Shown: positions 9,891 through 18,586 of the stretch, piece after piece
How the letters are laid out: each line of letters begins with the position of its first letter
Numbering within the stretch: position 1 is the stretch's first letter
From: DASQLQ01 sp035629935
GTDB lineage: Bacteria; Actinomycetota; CADDZG01; WHSQ01
Length of the DNA stretch: 64,000 nt
NCBI GenBank assembly: GCA_035629935.1
Contig: DASQLQ010000048.1
Location: 9,361-73,360 of the forward strand
Direction: 5' to 3'
Program-made: the position numbers and the translations under genes
Notes under the pieces: model-generated
What the model was told of the DNA's origin: nothing
The model's database searches: none
Seen by the model: only the letters and a program-made list of their open reading frames with translations

Positions 9891-11164
9891 AGAACATCGT
9901 CTACGTGATCCTGGACGGCTTGGGCGATGACCCCCTGGACGCGCTGGGCGGGAAGACCCCATTGGAGGCCGCCAAGACCCCGTTGCTCGATGGACTTGCT
10001 TCGCGCGGCGCCAACGGGTACGTCACAACGGTCGGCGAAGGCATCGCTCCCGAATCAGACATCGCCGTCTTCTCGATCCTCGGTTACGACCCCCGCGAGC
10101 ACCACACGGGTCGCGGCCCCCTCGAATCGGTCGGTGTCGGCTTGGATGTGAACAAGGGGGACCTTGCCTACCGGGTCAACTTCTCGACCGTCGAAGCAGA
10201 TGGTGAAGGGTGGACGATCGTAGATCGCCGCGTCGGCCGTGACCTCTCTTCAGAAGAGGCACACGAACTGGCCCGTGAGGTACAAGACAACGTGCGCCTC
10301 GATGGGGCGACGTTCGATTTCCGGGCCACCATCGGCCACCGCGGCGTGCTCGTTCTCCGTTCCACGGAAGGAGCGCTGTCGGCTGAGGTCGAGAACTCCG
10401 ATCCGGCATACGGACGGGAAGGCGCGCTGGGCGTTGCCAAGGAGACCTTCGACAACAGAGTCGTCCACGTGACTCCACTTGATGGTTCCGATGCAGCTAA
10501 ACGCGGTGCCGATCTGACGAACGCGTGGTTGGAAGCGTCCTTCAAGGTCTTGTCGGCTTCGGAGGTGAACCGCAAACGCGAGGCGGCCGGAAAGCTTCCG
10601 GGAAATTTCATACTCACGCGCGATGGTGGCGATCACGTTCCTCAGCTGGAGTCGTTCAAGGACAAGTTCGGGCCGTCGATGGGCTGTTTCGTCGAGATGC
10701 CGGTCGAGCTCGGGATCGCCCGCCTCATGGGTATGGGCATCGTCGAGGCCCCGACCGGGATCCCACCAGAGGAGCAATACCTCGAGTGGGCGAACCTGGC
10801 GCTCGAGGCGATCCAGGGATACGACGGGTTGTACATCCACATCAAGGGCCCCGACGTGCCGGCCCACGATGGGGACCACGACGCGAAGATCGCCAGCATC
10901 GAGCTCATCGATTCGGTTTTCTTCGGGGCCCTCTTGGACTCACTCGATCTGAAGAAGAACATCGTCGCAGTCACGGCCGATCACTCGACATCGTGCGCGC
11001 GCAAAGCCCATACCGACGGGCCTGTACCGCTCTTGGTATCGGGTGGGGGAGTCTCGGCGGACGGGGTCGAGACATACGGCGAGACGGCGTCCCGGCGTGG
11101 AAGCCTGGGCCACCTGAAAGGGACCGAGATCATGCCGCACCTGGTTCGCCTGGCACGGGAGTAA
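9887..11164 (+). CDS. apgM: Cofactor-independent phosphoglycerate mutase, archaeal (ApgM) type
   Basis: Interconverts 3- and 2-phosphoglycerate. The sequence belongs to the archaeal-type branch of the alkaline-phosphatase superfamily: N-terminal metal motif VYVILDGLGDDPL, catalytic serine in PESDIAVFSILGYDP, and metal sites KGPDVPAHDGDHDAK and TADHSTSC. Length of 425 aa fits ApgM rather than the roughly 510-aa GpmI. It is translationally coupled to tpiA by the 4-base overlap, so the mutase is built into the triose operon. Confidence 0.93.
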   Translation: MKNIVYVILDGLGDDPLDALGGKTPLEAAKTPLLDGLASRGANGYVTTVGEGIAPESDIAVFSILGYDPREHHTGRGPLESVGVGLDVNKGDLAYRVNFSTVEADGEGWTIVDRRVGRDLSSEEAHELAREVQDNVRLDGATFDFRATIGHRGVLVLRSTEGALSAEVENSDPAYGREGALGVAKETFDNRVVHVTPLDGSDAAKRGADLTNAWLEASFKVLSASEVNRKREAAGKLPGNFILTRDGGDHVPQLESFKDKFGPSMGCFVEMPVELGIARLMGMGIVEAPTGIPPEEQYLEWANLALEAIQGYDGLYIHIKGPDVPAHDGDHDAKIASIELIDSVFFGALLDSLDLKKNIVAVTADHSTSCARKAHTDGPVPLLVSGGGVSADGVETYGETASRRGSLGHLKGTEIMPHLVRLARE

Positions 11165-11173
11165 CCTGTTTCC

Positions 11174-11578
11174 ATGCCGTCTCGGCGAAAGCACTCGCTT
11201 TCTGAAGTTCTCGGCCCGCTCGAGACCGAGATCATGGAAGTCGTCTGGGATCTCGAAGAAGTGACGGTCAGGGATGTCCACAACCGGCTCCAAGCGAACC
11301 GCGCGATCGCCTACACAACGGTGATGACGACGCTGGGGCGACTGTCCGACAAAGGACTCGTAAAGCGAGTCGAAGAGCAGCCGGCTCACCGATACCTCCC
11401 TCTCGTCAGCCGAGAGCAATACGCGCGTTCGACGGTCAAATCCGTCGTCGACTGGCTGATCGGGCACTTCCCCGATCCGGCCGTCTCCTACTTCGTCGAT
11501 CGAGTCGAGAAAGAGGACGAGAGGGTGATGGATCGCCTCAAGCAGATGGTCGATGAGCGAAGGTCGACTGAAGATTGA
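11174..11578 (+). CDS. BlaI/MecI/CopY-family transcriptional repressor
   Basis: Winged-helix repressor (134 aa) of the penicillinase-repressor family. The N-terminal half shows the family pattern LGPLETEIMEVVWDLEEVTV, then AYTTVMTTLGRLSDKGLVKR; the C-terminal half is a helical dimerisation region. It begins 9 bases after apgM and its stop overlaps the TTG of the M56 peptidase gene, the standard BlaI-BlaR1 pairing. No beta-lactamase or PBP gene is adjacent, so its target is unknown; the peptidase is inferred to inactivate it. Confidence 0.9.
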   Translation: MPSRRKHSLSEVLGPLETEIMEVVWDLEEVTVRDVHNRLQANRAIAYTTVMTTLGRLSDKGLVKRVEEQPAHRYLPLVSREQYARSTVKSVVDWLIGHFPDPAVSYFVDRVEKEDERVMDRLKQMVDERRSTED

Positions 11579-12981
11579 TCACGGCTGCCCCAACGGTTCT
11601 AGCGATCGAAACCGATTCTGCCTGGGTCGTGATCATCGTCGTGTCGCTCGTGTCGCTGTTCGCCACCGTTCTCCTGCGCAAGCTCATCTCTGGATCGGGA
11701 GGGTTCGCATCGGGCGTACTCCTGGCCCTTCCCTTGGCCTTGCCACTGGTTGCGGCGCTGGCATATGCGCATGCGGCATTCCCCGAGATCTCCGTGTGGC
11801 AACCGCTCGGCTACGCCCTCAGACGTGCGCCCTCGGATCTATTGCACCTGCTCCTCGTATCCGATGGACAGACCAAGGTCGTCATGCCCTACGCACTCTC
11901 GGGCTCGGCCGGCCAGTGGCTGTTCCTCGTTGGGCTGGTCGTGAGCTCGTTGATGCTCCTGCGACGGATGCTCGGATCGATCGTCGTCCATCGACTCATC
12001 GCACGGTCTACAAACCTGGATGAGGTCGACGAGCATGCCGAGTTACGGGCTCCCATCTCCGCGCTGGTTCGCCGGAGTGGGCTGAAAACCGAACCGGAGG
12101 TACTTCTCCTTCCGGCGGGTGTCCCGGGAGCGTTTGCGGTCGGAGGCAGGCGAGGTCGCATCCTGCTGGGACGGGATCTACTCGAAGCGCTGGATGGCGA
12201 TGAGCTGGAAGCGATCGTCGCCCATGAGTTGGCGCACCTTGAGGCACACGACGTCCCGCTGGTGCTTGCTGCCGGGCTGCTTCGAGACCTCGTCGCCTGG
12301 AATCCGGTGGGTCACCTGGCTTACAAGCGCCTGCTCGCCGACCGCGAGCTCGAGGCCGACCGCCGGGCTGCTTCGTTGACCCATCGTCCTCTTGCGGTTG
12401 CCTCGGGTCTGCTCAAGGTCTGTGAGCTGATGCGGACGGCCAGGTACCGCCACCGGCTGTCGCTGGCGTTCCTGCGCGAGGGCGGAGGCGTGAAGCGCAG
12501 GGTGGCCCGATTGGTGGCGGCCGCCGATGGACGGATCTCGATGACTCCCGCCGGTTACATGCCGTACCTGTTCGCAGGGATCATCGTCGCCGCTGTGGGT
12601 CTGCAGGCAGGGGCACGAGTGGCCGAGGAATCGCCGGGAGCAGTCATGATCATGCTCGGTGATCCGGCCGCATCGACGGGGACTTGGTCCCCCGAAGAAT
12701 CCCGTCGTCTGCGCGGTTCGCTGGCGCTTCCCCAACAGGATCGGCAGCCTCAGGTCCAGCAGGTTCGGCCCCGGACCTACGCAGCACCTGCGAGCGGACG
12801 GGCCGTGCGCTTGAAGGACGTGCCTGCCTGGTTCAAGGCGATGGATCGGTGGACCACGAAGCAGCGGGCCACCCTTGTCCGGATGCGCTGGGAGGGCCGG
12901 AAGAACTGGGAGGCCACGCCACTTTTTTCCCAGTCTGTCGGGCCGTTCGATGTCTACAGGGTGGTCGAGTACCCGTTCTAG
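11575..12981 (+). CDS. BlaR1-like M56 membrane metallopeptidase
   Basis: Integral membrane zinc protease (468 aa). The site HELAH (H217, E218, H221) is followed by a third-ligand candidate in DRELEADRRA. Hydrophobic segments lie near residues 17-39, 43-66, 113-130 and 330-350. In BlaR1 such a protein senses an outside signal and cleaves the repressor. The extracytoplasmic tail here is only about 120 residues, Pro/Arg/Gln rich, without a penicillin-binding SxxK domain, so the ligand is probably not a beta-lactam. The start TTG overlaps the repressor stop. Confidence 0.85.
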   Translation: MITAAPTVLAIETDSAWVVIIVVSLVSLFATVLLRKLISGSGGFASGVLLALPLALPLVAALAYAHAAFPEISVWQPLGYALRRAPSDLLHLLLVSDGQTKVVMPYALSGSAGQWLFLVGLVVSSLMLLRRMLGSIVVHRLIARSTNLDEVDEHAELRAPISALVRRSGLKTEPEVLLLPAGVPGAFAVGGRRGRILLGRDLLEALDGDELEAIVAHELAHLEAHDVPLVLAAGLLRDLVAWNPVGHLAYKRLLADRELEADRRAASLTHRPLAVASGLLKVCELMRTARYRHRLSLAFLREGGGVKRRVARLVAAADGRISMTPAGYMPYLFAGIIVAAVGLQAGARVAEESPGAVMIMLGDPAASTGTWSPEESRRLRGSLALPQQDRQPQVQQVRPRTYAAPASGRAVRLKDVPAWFKAMDRWTTKQRATLVRMRWEGRKNWEATPLFSQSVGPFDVYRVVEYPF

Positions 12982-13010
12982 CAAACCGACAAGCGAGATA
13001 ACCTATAGGC

Positions 13011-13244
13011 ATGCTTACCGGAATCCTTGTAGTCATCCATGTCTTAGCTGCGCTCACGCTCATCCTTTTCGTTCTGCTTCACGCCGGACGCGGTGGGGGT
13101 GTGTCGGAGATGTTCGGCGGGGGGATGCAGACCCAGGCTATGGGGTCGACCGTGATGGAGAAGAACCTCGACCGCATCACGGTCATCACCGCCATCGTCT
13201 TCACGGGGACGACGATCCTTCTCGCCTTCAGGCTCGCCCAGTAA
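13011..13244 (+). CDS. secG: Preprotein translocase subunit SecG
   Basis: Auxiliary subunit of the SecYEG channel. The 77-aa protein has two hydrophobic segments (residues 3-23 and about 55-73) and the family signature LLHAGRGGGVSEMFGGGMQT between them. Its place after the triose-phosphate operon matches many Gram-positives, although here the BlaI/M56 pair intervenes. Confidence 0.95.
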   Translation: MLTGILVVIHVLAALTLILFVLLHAGRGGGVSEMFGGGMQTQAMGSTVMEKNLDRITVITAIVFTGTTILLAFRLAQ

Positions 13245-13258
13245 GTCATCGGAGGGCC

Positions 13259-14908
13259 GTGACCACTGGGACTGGACGCGTCCTATCGGGCGCTCTAGTC
13301 GTTGCCCTTCTTGCAGCGGGCTGCACCGGCCCCGACACCGTGTCGGGCCCCCGGGCGACGGCTACCGCGACGACCGATCCGGATTCGACCGTCGCCGGCG
13401 ACCCGACCCAGGCGCCCGTCTTCGACGAAGATGATGCCGTCCTGAATGTGGCCATCCCAGAACCGGCCACCCTCGATCCCATGAGATTGCAGGATCCGGG
13501 CTCGGTCCTCGTGGCCCGTCAGTTGTTCGAAGGATTGACCCGGTGGGACCAGACCCAGGAGCGTGTCCAGCCGGCGGCTGCGCAGCGCTGGACCGTTTCC
13601 GATGGGGGTCGCACCTTCGCGTTCCGCCTTCGTGAGGGGATGAGCTTCCACGACGGCACGCCGGTTACCTCTCAGACCTTCAAGTTCGCCTTCGAGCGGA
13701 TCGCCGCAAAGGGAAATGCCTCCGACCTGGCGTACACGTTGGAGTTGGTCGACGGTTTCGCTGCGGTCAATCAATCGGGGACGAGCCAACGATTGGCGGG
13801 CATCTCGGCCCCCGATCCGTTGACCCTCGTGTTCCGTCTATCGGAACCCTTCTACGATTTCCCCGCGGTTCTGACTCATCCAGGCCTCGTGCCGCTGCCG
13901 CCCGCGGCGGTGCGCGATGTGGACGAGTTCCTTGCCTCTCCGACGGGAAACGGTCCCTTCCAGATCGCCGAACCGTGGTCGCCCGGTCAACCGGTGATCC
14001 TGCGGTCGTTCCCCGGATTCATCCAGACACCCGAGCTCGACGGGATCCGGCTGTTGCCGTATCCGGACGCGGCCGCGTCGTGGCTGCCGTTCGTCCGAGG
14101 TGATCTCGATGTCGCCGAGGTGCCGGCGGGACAACTCGAAGAAGCTCAAGAGCGGTTCGGCGAAGAAGGCTTCCAACCGTTCCTCGCCGGCTACTACTAC
14201 GGGCTCAACATCGCATCACCCGCGATGAAAGACAGAAGGCTACGCATCGCGCTCAATCGTGCGATAGATCGATCCGCTATAGCCCAGACGATCTACAAAG
14301 GCTCCATGGAGCCCCCGCGGGGAATAGTGCCGATCGGGATGCCCGGATTCCAAGAGAACTTCTGTTTGCCCCTTTGTCGTTACTCGCCGGACGCGGCGCG
14401 TTCCCTCTTGGAGGACGTGCCGGAGAAGAAACGCAAGGTGACTTTGGAGTACACGCAAGGCGAACCACACGGCGAGGTGGCGCGCTTCGTGAAGCGCGAT
14501 CTGGAAGCCGTGGGTATGACCGTGCGCGTCAAGTCGTATCCCTTCCCCGAATACCTCAAGAGACTGCAGAAGAATGACCAAGAGATGTATCGCTATGGAT
14601 GGATAGCGGAATACCCAGTTGCGGATGTCTTCCTTTCGGCTCTCTTCGCTTCGGATTCACCCGACAACCATTCCGGGTTCAGGTCGAGCAAGGTCGATTC
14701 GCTGCTAGCGGAGGCACATGCGGAGCGATCGGAGGGGCGCCGGGAGCAGCTCTACATACAGGCCGAGAAGGCGATCTTGAAGGACGCCCCGCTCATCCCG
14801 ATCGGGTCGTTCGTAACCCATTGGGCAACTCAATCGGATGTGCAGGGGATCCAGTTCGACGTCACCGGGGGCTTCGATGCGGCGGAGGTGGCACTCGCCG
14901 AGGAATAG
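13259..14908 (+). CDS. Family 5 ABC-transporter solute-binding lipoprotein (peptide type)
   Basis: Extracytoplasmic binding protein of the oligopeptide/nickel family (SBP_bac_5), 549 aa. GTG at 13259, preceded by GGAGG, gives a lipoprotein signal with lipobox LLAAGC at about residues 18-23. Family features include NVAIPEPATLDPMRLQDPGS, the domain-I motif FAFRLREGMSFHDGTPVTSQ, and a C-terminal PLIPIGSFVTHWATQSDVQG. No permease or ATPase gene is adjacent. It overlaps the next lipoprotein gene by 32 bases. Confidence 0.92.
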   Translation: MTTGTGRVLSGALVVALLAAGCTGPDTVSGPRATATATTDPDSTVAGDPTQAPVFDEDDAVLNVAIPEPATLDPMRLQDPGSVLVARQLFEGLTRWDQTQERVQPAAAQRWTVSDGGRTFAFRLREGMSFHDGTPVTSQTFKFAFERIAAKGNASDLAYTLELVDGFAAVNQSGTSQRLAGISAPDPLTLVFRLSEPFYDFPAVLTHPGLVPLPPAAVRDVDEFLASPTGNGPFQIAEPWSPGQPVILRSFPGFIQTPELDGIRLLPYPDAAASWLPFVRGDLDVAEVPAGQLEEAQERFGEEGFQPFLAGYYYGLNIASPAMKDRRLRIALNRAIDRSAIAQTIYKGSMEPPRGIVPIGMPGFQENFCLPLCRYSPDAARSLLEDVPEKKRKVTLEYTQGEPHGEVARFVKRDLEAVGMTVRVKSYPFPEYLKRLQKNDQEMYRYGWIAEYPVADVFLSALFASDSPDNHSGFRSSKVDSLLAEAHAERSEGRREQLYIQAEKAILKDAPLIPIGSFVTHWATQSDVQGIQFDVTGGFDAAEVALAEE

Positions 14909-16160
14909 AGCCTGGTGGGTGTGCGCCGGCCTGGTGCTGACCCTCATGACGGCGGGTTGCGAGCCGGACACCGACCCACCCGAGCCGCCAGTAGCGACTA
15001 CATCGCCGCAGCCGATGGGCTCGACGTTCCGCTTCGGCGTTCACGGGGAGCCGGCGACCCTGGATCCCTATTCACCCAACGCTTCGGATCTCACGTGGCA
15101 TCTGGTCCGCCCGGTCTACAGATCGGTGTTTCGCTTCGCGCCGGATGGTTCTCCGGTCGCAGACCTGGCTGGTGATGTCCGGCAAACCGGGAGCGGAGCC
15201 GTCATCTCCTTGCGGCGCGTCACGTGGAGCAACGGCGACCGGGTGATGCCGAAAGACGTTGCGCTCAGCCTGACGCGCTCGATCGAGGCCGGCCGGCTGA
15301 GGGGGGTGACCGGCGCCCGGGTCGACGGAGACGCCGCCGTTCGCGTCGAGGGCAGAGCCGACGACTGGGCAACACTGCTGGCACAGGGAAGCCTCGTTCT
15401 GCCGGGGGGCCGCGCCGACCTCGAGATGGCTTCCGGGCCGTTGCGCATACGGTCCCGGCGTGCCGGTCTACAGGTCGTGTACGAACGCAATCCCGAATGG
15501 GCCGGGAAGCGAACCCGCACCAAGAACATAGTGGTGCAGTTCGTCCAGTCGCCCGACGTGATGTTCGATCTGCTGGAGAACCGGCGCCTCGATGGAGCCG
15601 CACCTCCGTCGCTGGTGAATCTCGAAGAAAGGGTGACGGCATTGGGGCTCGAGAGTGCGGCGGCTCTCGGCACTGAGCGCGTGTTCATCGATCTGGAAGG
15701 TTCGGATCTGACAACCGCGGAACGGACGTTCATAGCGAACACGATCGACAGGCCGGCAATGCAAGAGGGATTCGTGCGGGACACTGGAGAGCTCGATGGG
15801 AGCCTCCCGGAGGGGTCCCGGTCGAAGCCGCTCACGGAGCTGGTGCTGGCCGCACCCGGCGGCGATGAGCTGCTCGTGTTGATCCAACGTGTCGCGCAAG
15901 AGAGATTGAAGGCCGTCGGCGTGCCCGTGGATCTGGTAGTGACGGACCCTCGAACGTTCTACTCGGAGTGGGCCGTGGACGATCCGTTCGACCTGGCCGT
16001 GCGACGCACGTTCGGAGAGATCGACGGGGCCAGGGCGATCCGTTTGTTCCGAGTCGAGACCGCTATCGCTTACCGCCCGGGCACGGAAGGCCTCGCCGTG
16101 AACCCATCGCTCGACGGCCCCCTGTGGAACGTTGAGGAGTGGTACGTCAAGCCCCAGTAA
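14877..16160 (+). CDS. Diverged solute-binding-like lipoprotein
   Basis: Second, shorter family-5-like binding protein (427 aa), probably a diverged duplicate of the preceding gene. ATG at 14877 gives an Arg-rich N terminus, a hydrophobic stretch and lipobox LMTAGC. FGVHGEPATLDPYSPNASDL matches the binding-protein N domain, and VTWSNGDRVMPKDVALSLTR parallels the FHDGTPVT region. The C-terminal lobe is shorter than in canonical members, so it may bind a different ligand or act without transport. A later GTG (14919) would leave a poorer signal peptide. Confidence 0.8.
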   Translation: MRRRWHSPRNRAWWVCAGLVLTLMTAGCEPDTDPPEPPVATTSPQPMGSTFRFGVHGEPATLDPYSPNASDLTWHLVRPVYRSVFRFAPDGSPVADLAGDVRQTGSGAVISLRRVTWSNGDRVMPKDVALSLTRSIEAGRLRGVTGARVDGDAAVRVEGRADDWATLLAQGSLVLPGGRADLEMASGPLRIRSRRAGLQVVYERNPEWAGKRTRTKNIVVQFVQSPDVMFDLLENRRLDGAAPPSLVNLEERVTALGLESAAALGTERVFIDLEGSDLTTAERTFIANTIDRPAMQEGFVRDTGELDGSLPEGSRSKPLTELVLAAPGGDELLVLIQRVAQERLKAVGVPVDLVVTDPRTFYSEWAVDDPFDLAVRRTFGEIDGARAIRLFRVETAIAYRPGTEGLAVNPSLDGPLWNVEEWYVKPQ

Positions 16161-16182
16161 AGTGTCGCCGTTCAGTCAGTCA

Positions 16183-16268
16183 GTCGGAGTGGCGGAATTG
16201 GTAGACGCGCTAGGTTGAGGGCCTAGTGCCCTTTACGGGGCGTAGGAGTTCAAGTCTCCTCTCCGACA
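16183..16268 (+). tRNA. tRNA-Leu (anticodon GAG)
   Basis: Class II tRNA with a long variable arm. The 7-bp acceptor stem pairs GTCGGAG (16183-16189) with CTCCGAC (16261-16267), with discriminator A at 16268. The anticodon stem CTAGG/CCTAG encloses loop TTGAGGG, so the anticodon is GAG (16217-16219), reading CUC and CUU. The T arm is AGGAG-TTCAAGT-CTCCT. The 3' CCA is not encoded. Three tandem CAGT units lie at its 5' edge. Confidence 0.95.
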
Positions 16269-16290
16269 CGGTATTTGAGCTCGATGCGGA

Positions 16291-16683
16291 TCAGGGGAGT
16301 CGTCGGGGGCCGGGTCGGTCGGCGACGAACCGTCCGAAGAAACCCCGACTGTGGGCGACGGCTCGATATGCGAGATCCACGAGCGCTCCCATCCGCAGGA
16401 TCCTGAGGAGTCGTCCCACCCACCCCGTTGCTCTTACGGCCTCGAGCGCAGCGATCGCGGCCCGGCCTTCCATCAGCCTCTCGCCCATGGGCAGGATCAG
16501 TTGCCACGAGCTATCCAATTCGTGAACGGGGATGCCGGATATGTACGGAGCGGCTGCGGGGTCGCCGAACCCCAGCATCGCGAGCTCCTCCCGCCGGTCC
16601 AGCCGAGCGAGGAGACGAGCGGCCCCCCGGCAGAAACGGCAGGTGTCCTGATACAGAACGAGGGGTCGCGAGGGTCGTGCCAT
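16291..16683 (-). CDS. DCC-family thiol-disulfide oxidoreductase-like protein (DUF393)
   Basis: Small protein (130 aa) of the DUF393/YuxK family. The N terminus PLVLYQDTCRFCRGAARLLA carries a CxxC pair in place of the usual DGDCPFC. The middle part follows the family pattern: a short strand, a DSSWQLILPMGERLMEGRAAI stretch (in two runs: DSSWQLILPMGERLM and EGRAAI), then an amphipathic C-terminal helix. The substrate is unknown. It is convergent with the tRNA and divergent from the DUF3151 gene; the two starts are 17 bases apart. Confidence 0.8.
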   Translation of the reverse strand: MARPSRPLVLYQDTCRFCRGAARLLARLDRREELAMLGFGDPAAAPYISGIPVHELDSSWQLILPMGERLMEGRAAIAALEAVRATGWVGRLLRILRMGALVDLAYRAVAHSRGFFGRFVADRPGPRRLP

Positions 16684-16700
16684 GCGACTAGCATCGCCGC

Positions 16701-17111
16701 GTGCCAGAGCTTCCGATAACAGAACCGCTCGAGACCACCATCGAAGAGCCGGCGGGCTCTATCGAGGCACTCACTTCGGCCACGAGTTCGGAGGCGGTTC
16801 GCACGGTGGCGACCACCCACCCAACGTGTCTGACCGCTTGGGCGGAGTTGGGGGAACGAGCTCTGAAGGAAGGCGGAACCGCCGCAGCTTACGCGTACTT
16901 CCGCGTCGGCTATCACCGGGGACTCGATCGGATCAGGCAGGCAGGATGGCGCGGCCGGGGCAAGGTTCCGTGGAGCCACCCAGGTAATCGTGGCTTCCTG
17001 CGGTCGCTTCGTGGTCTTCGGGATGCGGCTGAAACGATCGGTGAGACCGACGAAGCCGTGAGGTGTCGGGATTTCCTTCAGCAGCTGGCTCCCGACGCGC
17101 CGGAGAGTTAG
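16701..17111 (+). CDS. DUF3151 family protein
   Basis: Actinobacterial protein of unknown function (136 aa). The family pattern is clear: HPTCLTAWAELGERALKEGG, AYAYFRVGYHRGLDRIRQAG, PWSHPGNRGFLRSLRGLRDA and AAETIGETDEAVRCRDFL. The helical repeats resemble a tetratricopeptide-like bundle; this is inference. It starts at GTG, and its stop overlaps that of the convergent oxidoreductase gene by 4 bases. Confidence 0.88.
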   Translation: MPELPITEPLETTIEEPAGSIEALTSATSSEAVRTVATTHPTCLTAWAELGERALKEGGTAAAYAYFRVGYHRGLDRIRQAGWRGRGKVPWSHPGNRGFLRSLRGLRDAAETIGETDEAVRCRDFLQQLAPDAPES

Positions 17112-17935
17112 ACCAGATCGGGCAAAACCTTCTCGGCGAACTCTTCGACCTTGCTCCACCCTTCGCTCGGCCACCCCACGATGATGTAGTCGAAGCCTGC
17201 TTCGGCCCATCGTTCAGCGCGCTCGCGGATGACGTCGCTGGGTTTCTCGATCGAAAGGCCCGCCGCGCGAGTGATCTCGTTCGGGTCCCGCCCCGCCTCT
17301 TCCGCTGACTTCTTCACGATGTTCCATTTCCGTTGCATGTCGTCGGGCCGGCCGAAGCTGTGCCACGCGTCCGCCAATCGACCGACCATCGGCAACATGA
17401 CCTTCTCGCCCGAAGCTCCGATCCAGATGGGAGGCGTCGGCTTCTGCACCGGCCGTGGGTGGTAGGTCGCATCGGTGAGGGCGAAGTGCTTGCCCTTGAA
17501 AGTGACGTTGTCTTCAGTCATCAGCAATCGGAACATCTGGATCGCGTCTTCGAGCATCTCCGTCCGTTCCCCCGTCGGAGGGAAGGGGATTCCCAGCTCC
17601 TTGTGCTCCGGGTCGAACCACGCGGCCCCGACCGCGAGCTCCAAACGGCCGTTCGAGATGTGGTCGACGGTCACGGCTTGCGCAGCCAGCACCGATGGGT
17701 GCCGGTAGGTGACGCCGGTCACGAGCGTTCCAAGACGGATCTTCTCAGTGGCTGCCGCCAGTCCGGCGAGACAGCTCCATCCTTCGAGGCATGGACCCGA
17801 AGGGTCGCCGTAGAGGGCTTTGAAGTGATCGAAGGCCCAAGCCCCGTCGAAGCCCGCTTGTTCCGCGTACTGCACGCGCTTGAGGAGCTCGTCCCACGTC
17901 AGTTGATGCTGGGAGACATCGAGTCCGAAGCGCAT
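17108..17935 (-). CDS. LLM-class F420-dependent oxidoreductase-like protein
   Basis: Luciferase-like monooxygenase fold (275 aa), most like the F420-dependent branch common in Actinobacteria. Visible motifs: MRFGLDVSQHQLTWDELL, GAWAFDHFKALYGDP, RLGTLVTGVTYRHPSVLAAQ, VDHISNGRLELAVGAAWFD and PTPPIWIGASGEKVMLP. The cofactor assignment is family-level inference; FMN is possible. It is last in a minus-strand operon behind an alpha/beta hydrolase and a HIT protein. The substrate is not predictable. Confidence 0.87.
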   Translation of the reverse strand: MRFGLDVSQHQLTWDELLKRVQYAEQAGFDGAWAFDHFKALYGDPSGPCLEGWSCLAGLAAATEKIRLGTLVTGVTYRHPSVLAAQAVTVDHISNGRLELAVGAAWFDPEHKELGIPFPPTGERTEMLEDAIQMFRLLMTEDNVTFKGKHFALTDATYHPRPVQKPTPPIWIGASGEKVMLPMVGRLADAWHSFGRPDDMQRKWNIVKKSAEEAGRDPNEITRAAGLSIEKPSDVIRERAERWAEAGFDYIIVGWPSEGWSKVEEFAEKVLPDLV

Positions 17936-17944
17936 CGGAGGAAT

Positions 17945-18586
17945 CTAGACCACCATGTCGAGCCAATCACCCACGGTGGTCGCCAGCTCGGTGTAGCGGG
18001 CCCAGAAGAAATGATTGGCCGCGGAGATCGACACGAAGCGAGCGTCCGGCACCTGCTCTGTCCACGTTTTCACCGCGGCGGGCGACACGTGCTCGTCGTT
18101 GACTCCGACGACGGACATGAGGGGGCCGAGGGGGCCGAGCTCGGAAGGTGGGGGCAGGCCCGCAGCGATCCCTTCCTTCGCCTCGACGGCGGGCGCGATC
18201 GCTACGCACGCGCCCACGCGTTCACGCTCCTGAGCAAAGGTCCGGATCGCCACTGCGCCGCCGAAGGACCACCCGGCGATCGCGATGGGTTTTTCGATCC
18301 TCGTGGCCAGCAGATCGAGAGCCCCCCGGGCGTCGGCTACCTCGGCCTCGCCCAGTGAAGATTCGCCCTCGGAGGCCCCTACCCCGCGGAAGTTGAACCT
18401 GAGAACCGCCCATCCTCGTCGCAGCATCTCGTCCCGAACAGCATGGATCAGTGGTGCTTCCATGGTCCCGCCAAAGCGGGGGTGCGGATGACAGAACAAC
18501 AGGCCGGCTTTCGCCTCGTCGGGCACGTCGAGCGCGGCCTCCAGCGCAAGTCCGTCGCGCGAGGTGACGGTGAGGGCCTCGGTCAT
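17945..18586 (-). CDS. Alpha/beta hydrolase (small dienelactone-hydrolase-like)
   Basis: Cytosolic alpha/beta hydrolase of 213 aa. The motif LLFCHPHPRFGGTMEAPLIH near the oxyanion region and the nucleophile elbow IAGWSFGGAVAIR (GxSxG) are characteristic of this group; ANHFFWARYTEL carries the likely catalytic histidine. The acid is probably in VVGVNDEHVS. It is coupled to the upstream HIT gene by an ATGA overlap. The substrate is unknown. Confidence 0.85.
   Translation of the reverse strand: MTEALTVTSRDGLALEAALDVPDEAKAGLLFCHPHPRFGGTMEAPLIHAVRDEMLRRGWAVLRFNFRGVGASEGESSLGEAEVADARGALDLLATRIEKPIAIAGWSFGGAVAIRTFAQERERVGACVAIAPAVEAKEGIAAGLPPPSELGPLGPLMSVVGVNDEHVSPAAVKTWTEQVPDARFVSISAANHFFWARYTELATTVGDWLDMVV

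Noticed and set aside
16172..16186. Three tandem CAGT units upstream of tRNA-Leu
   Set aside because: Too short to support a repeat element; probably chance or a residue of tRNA flanking sequence.
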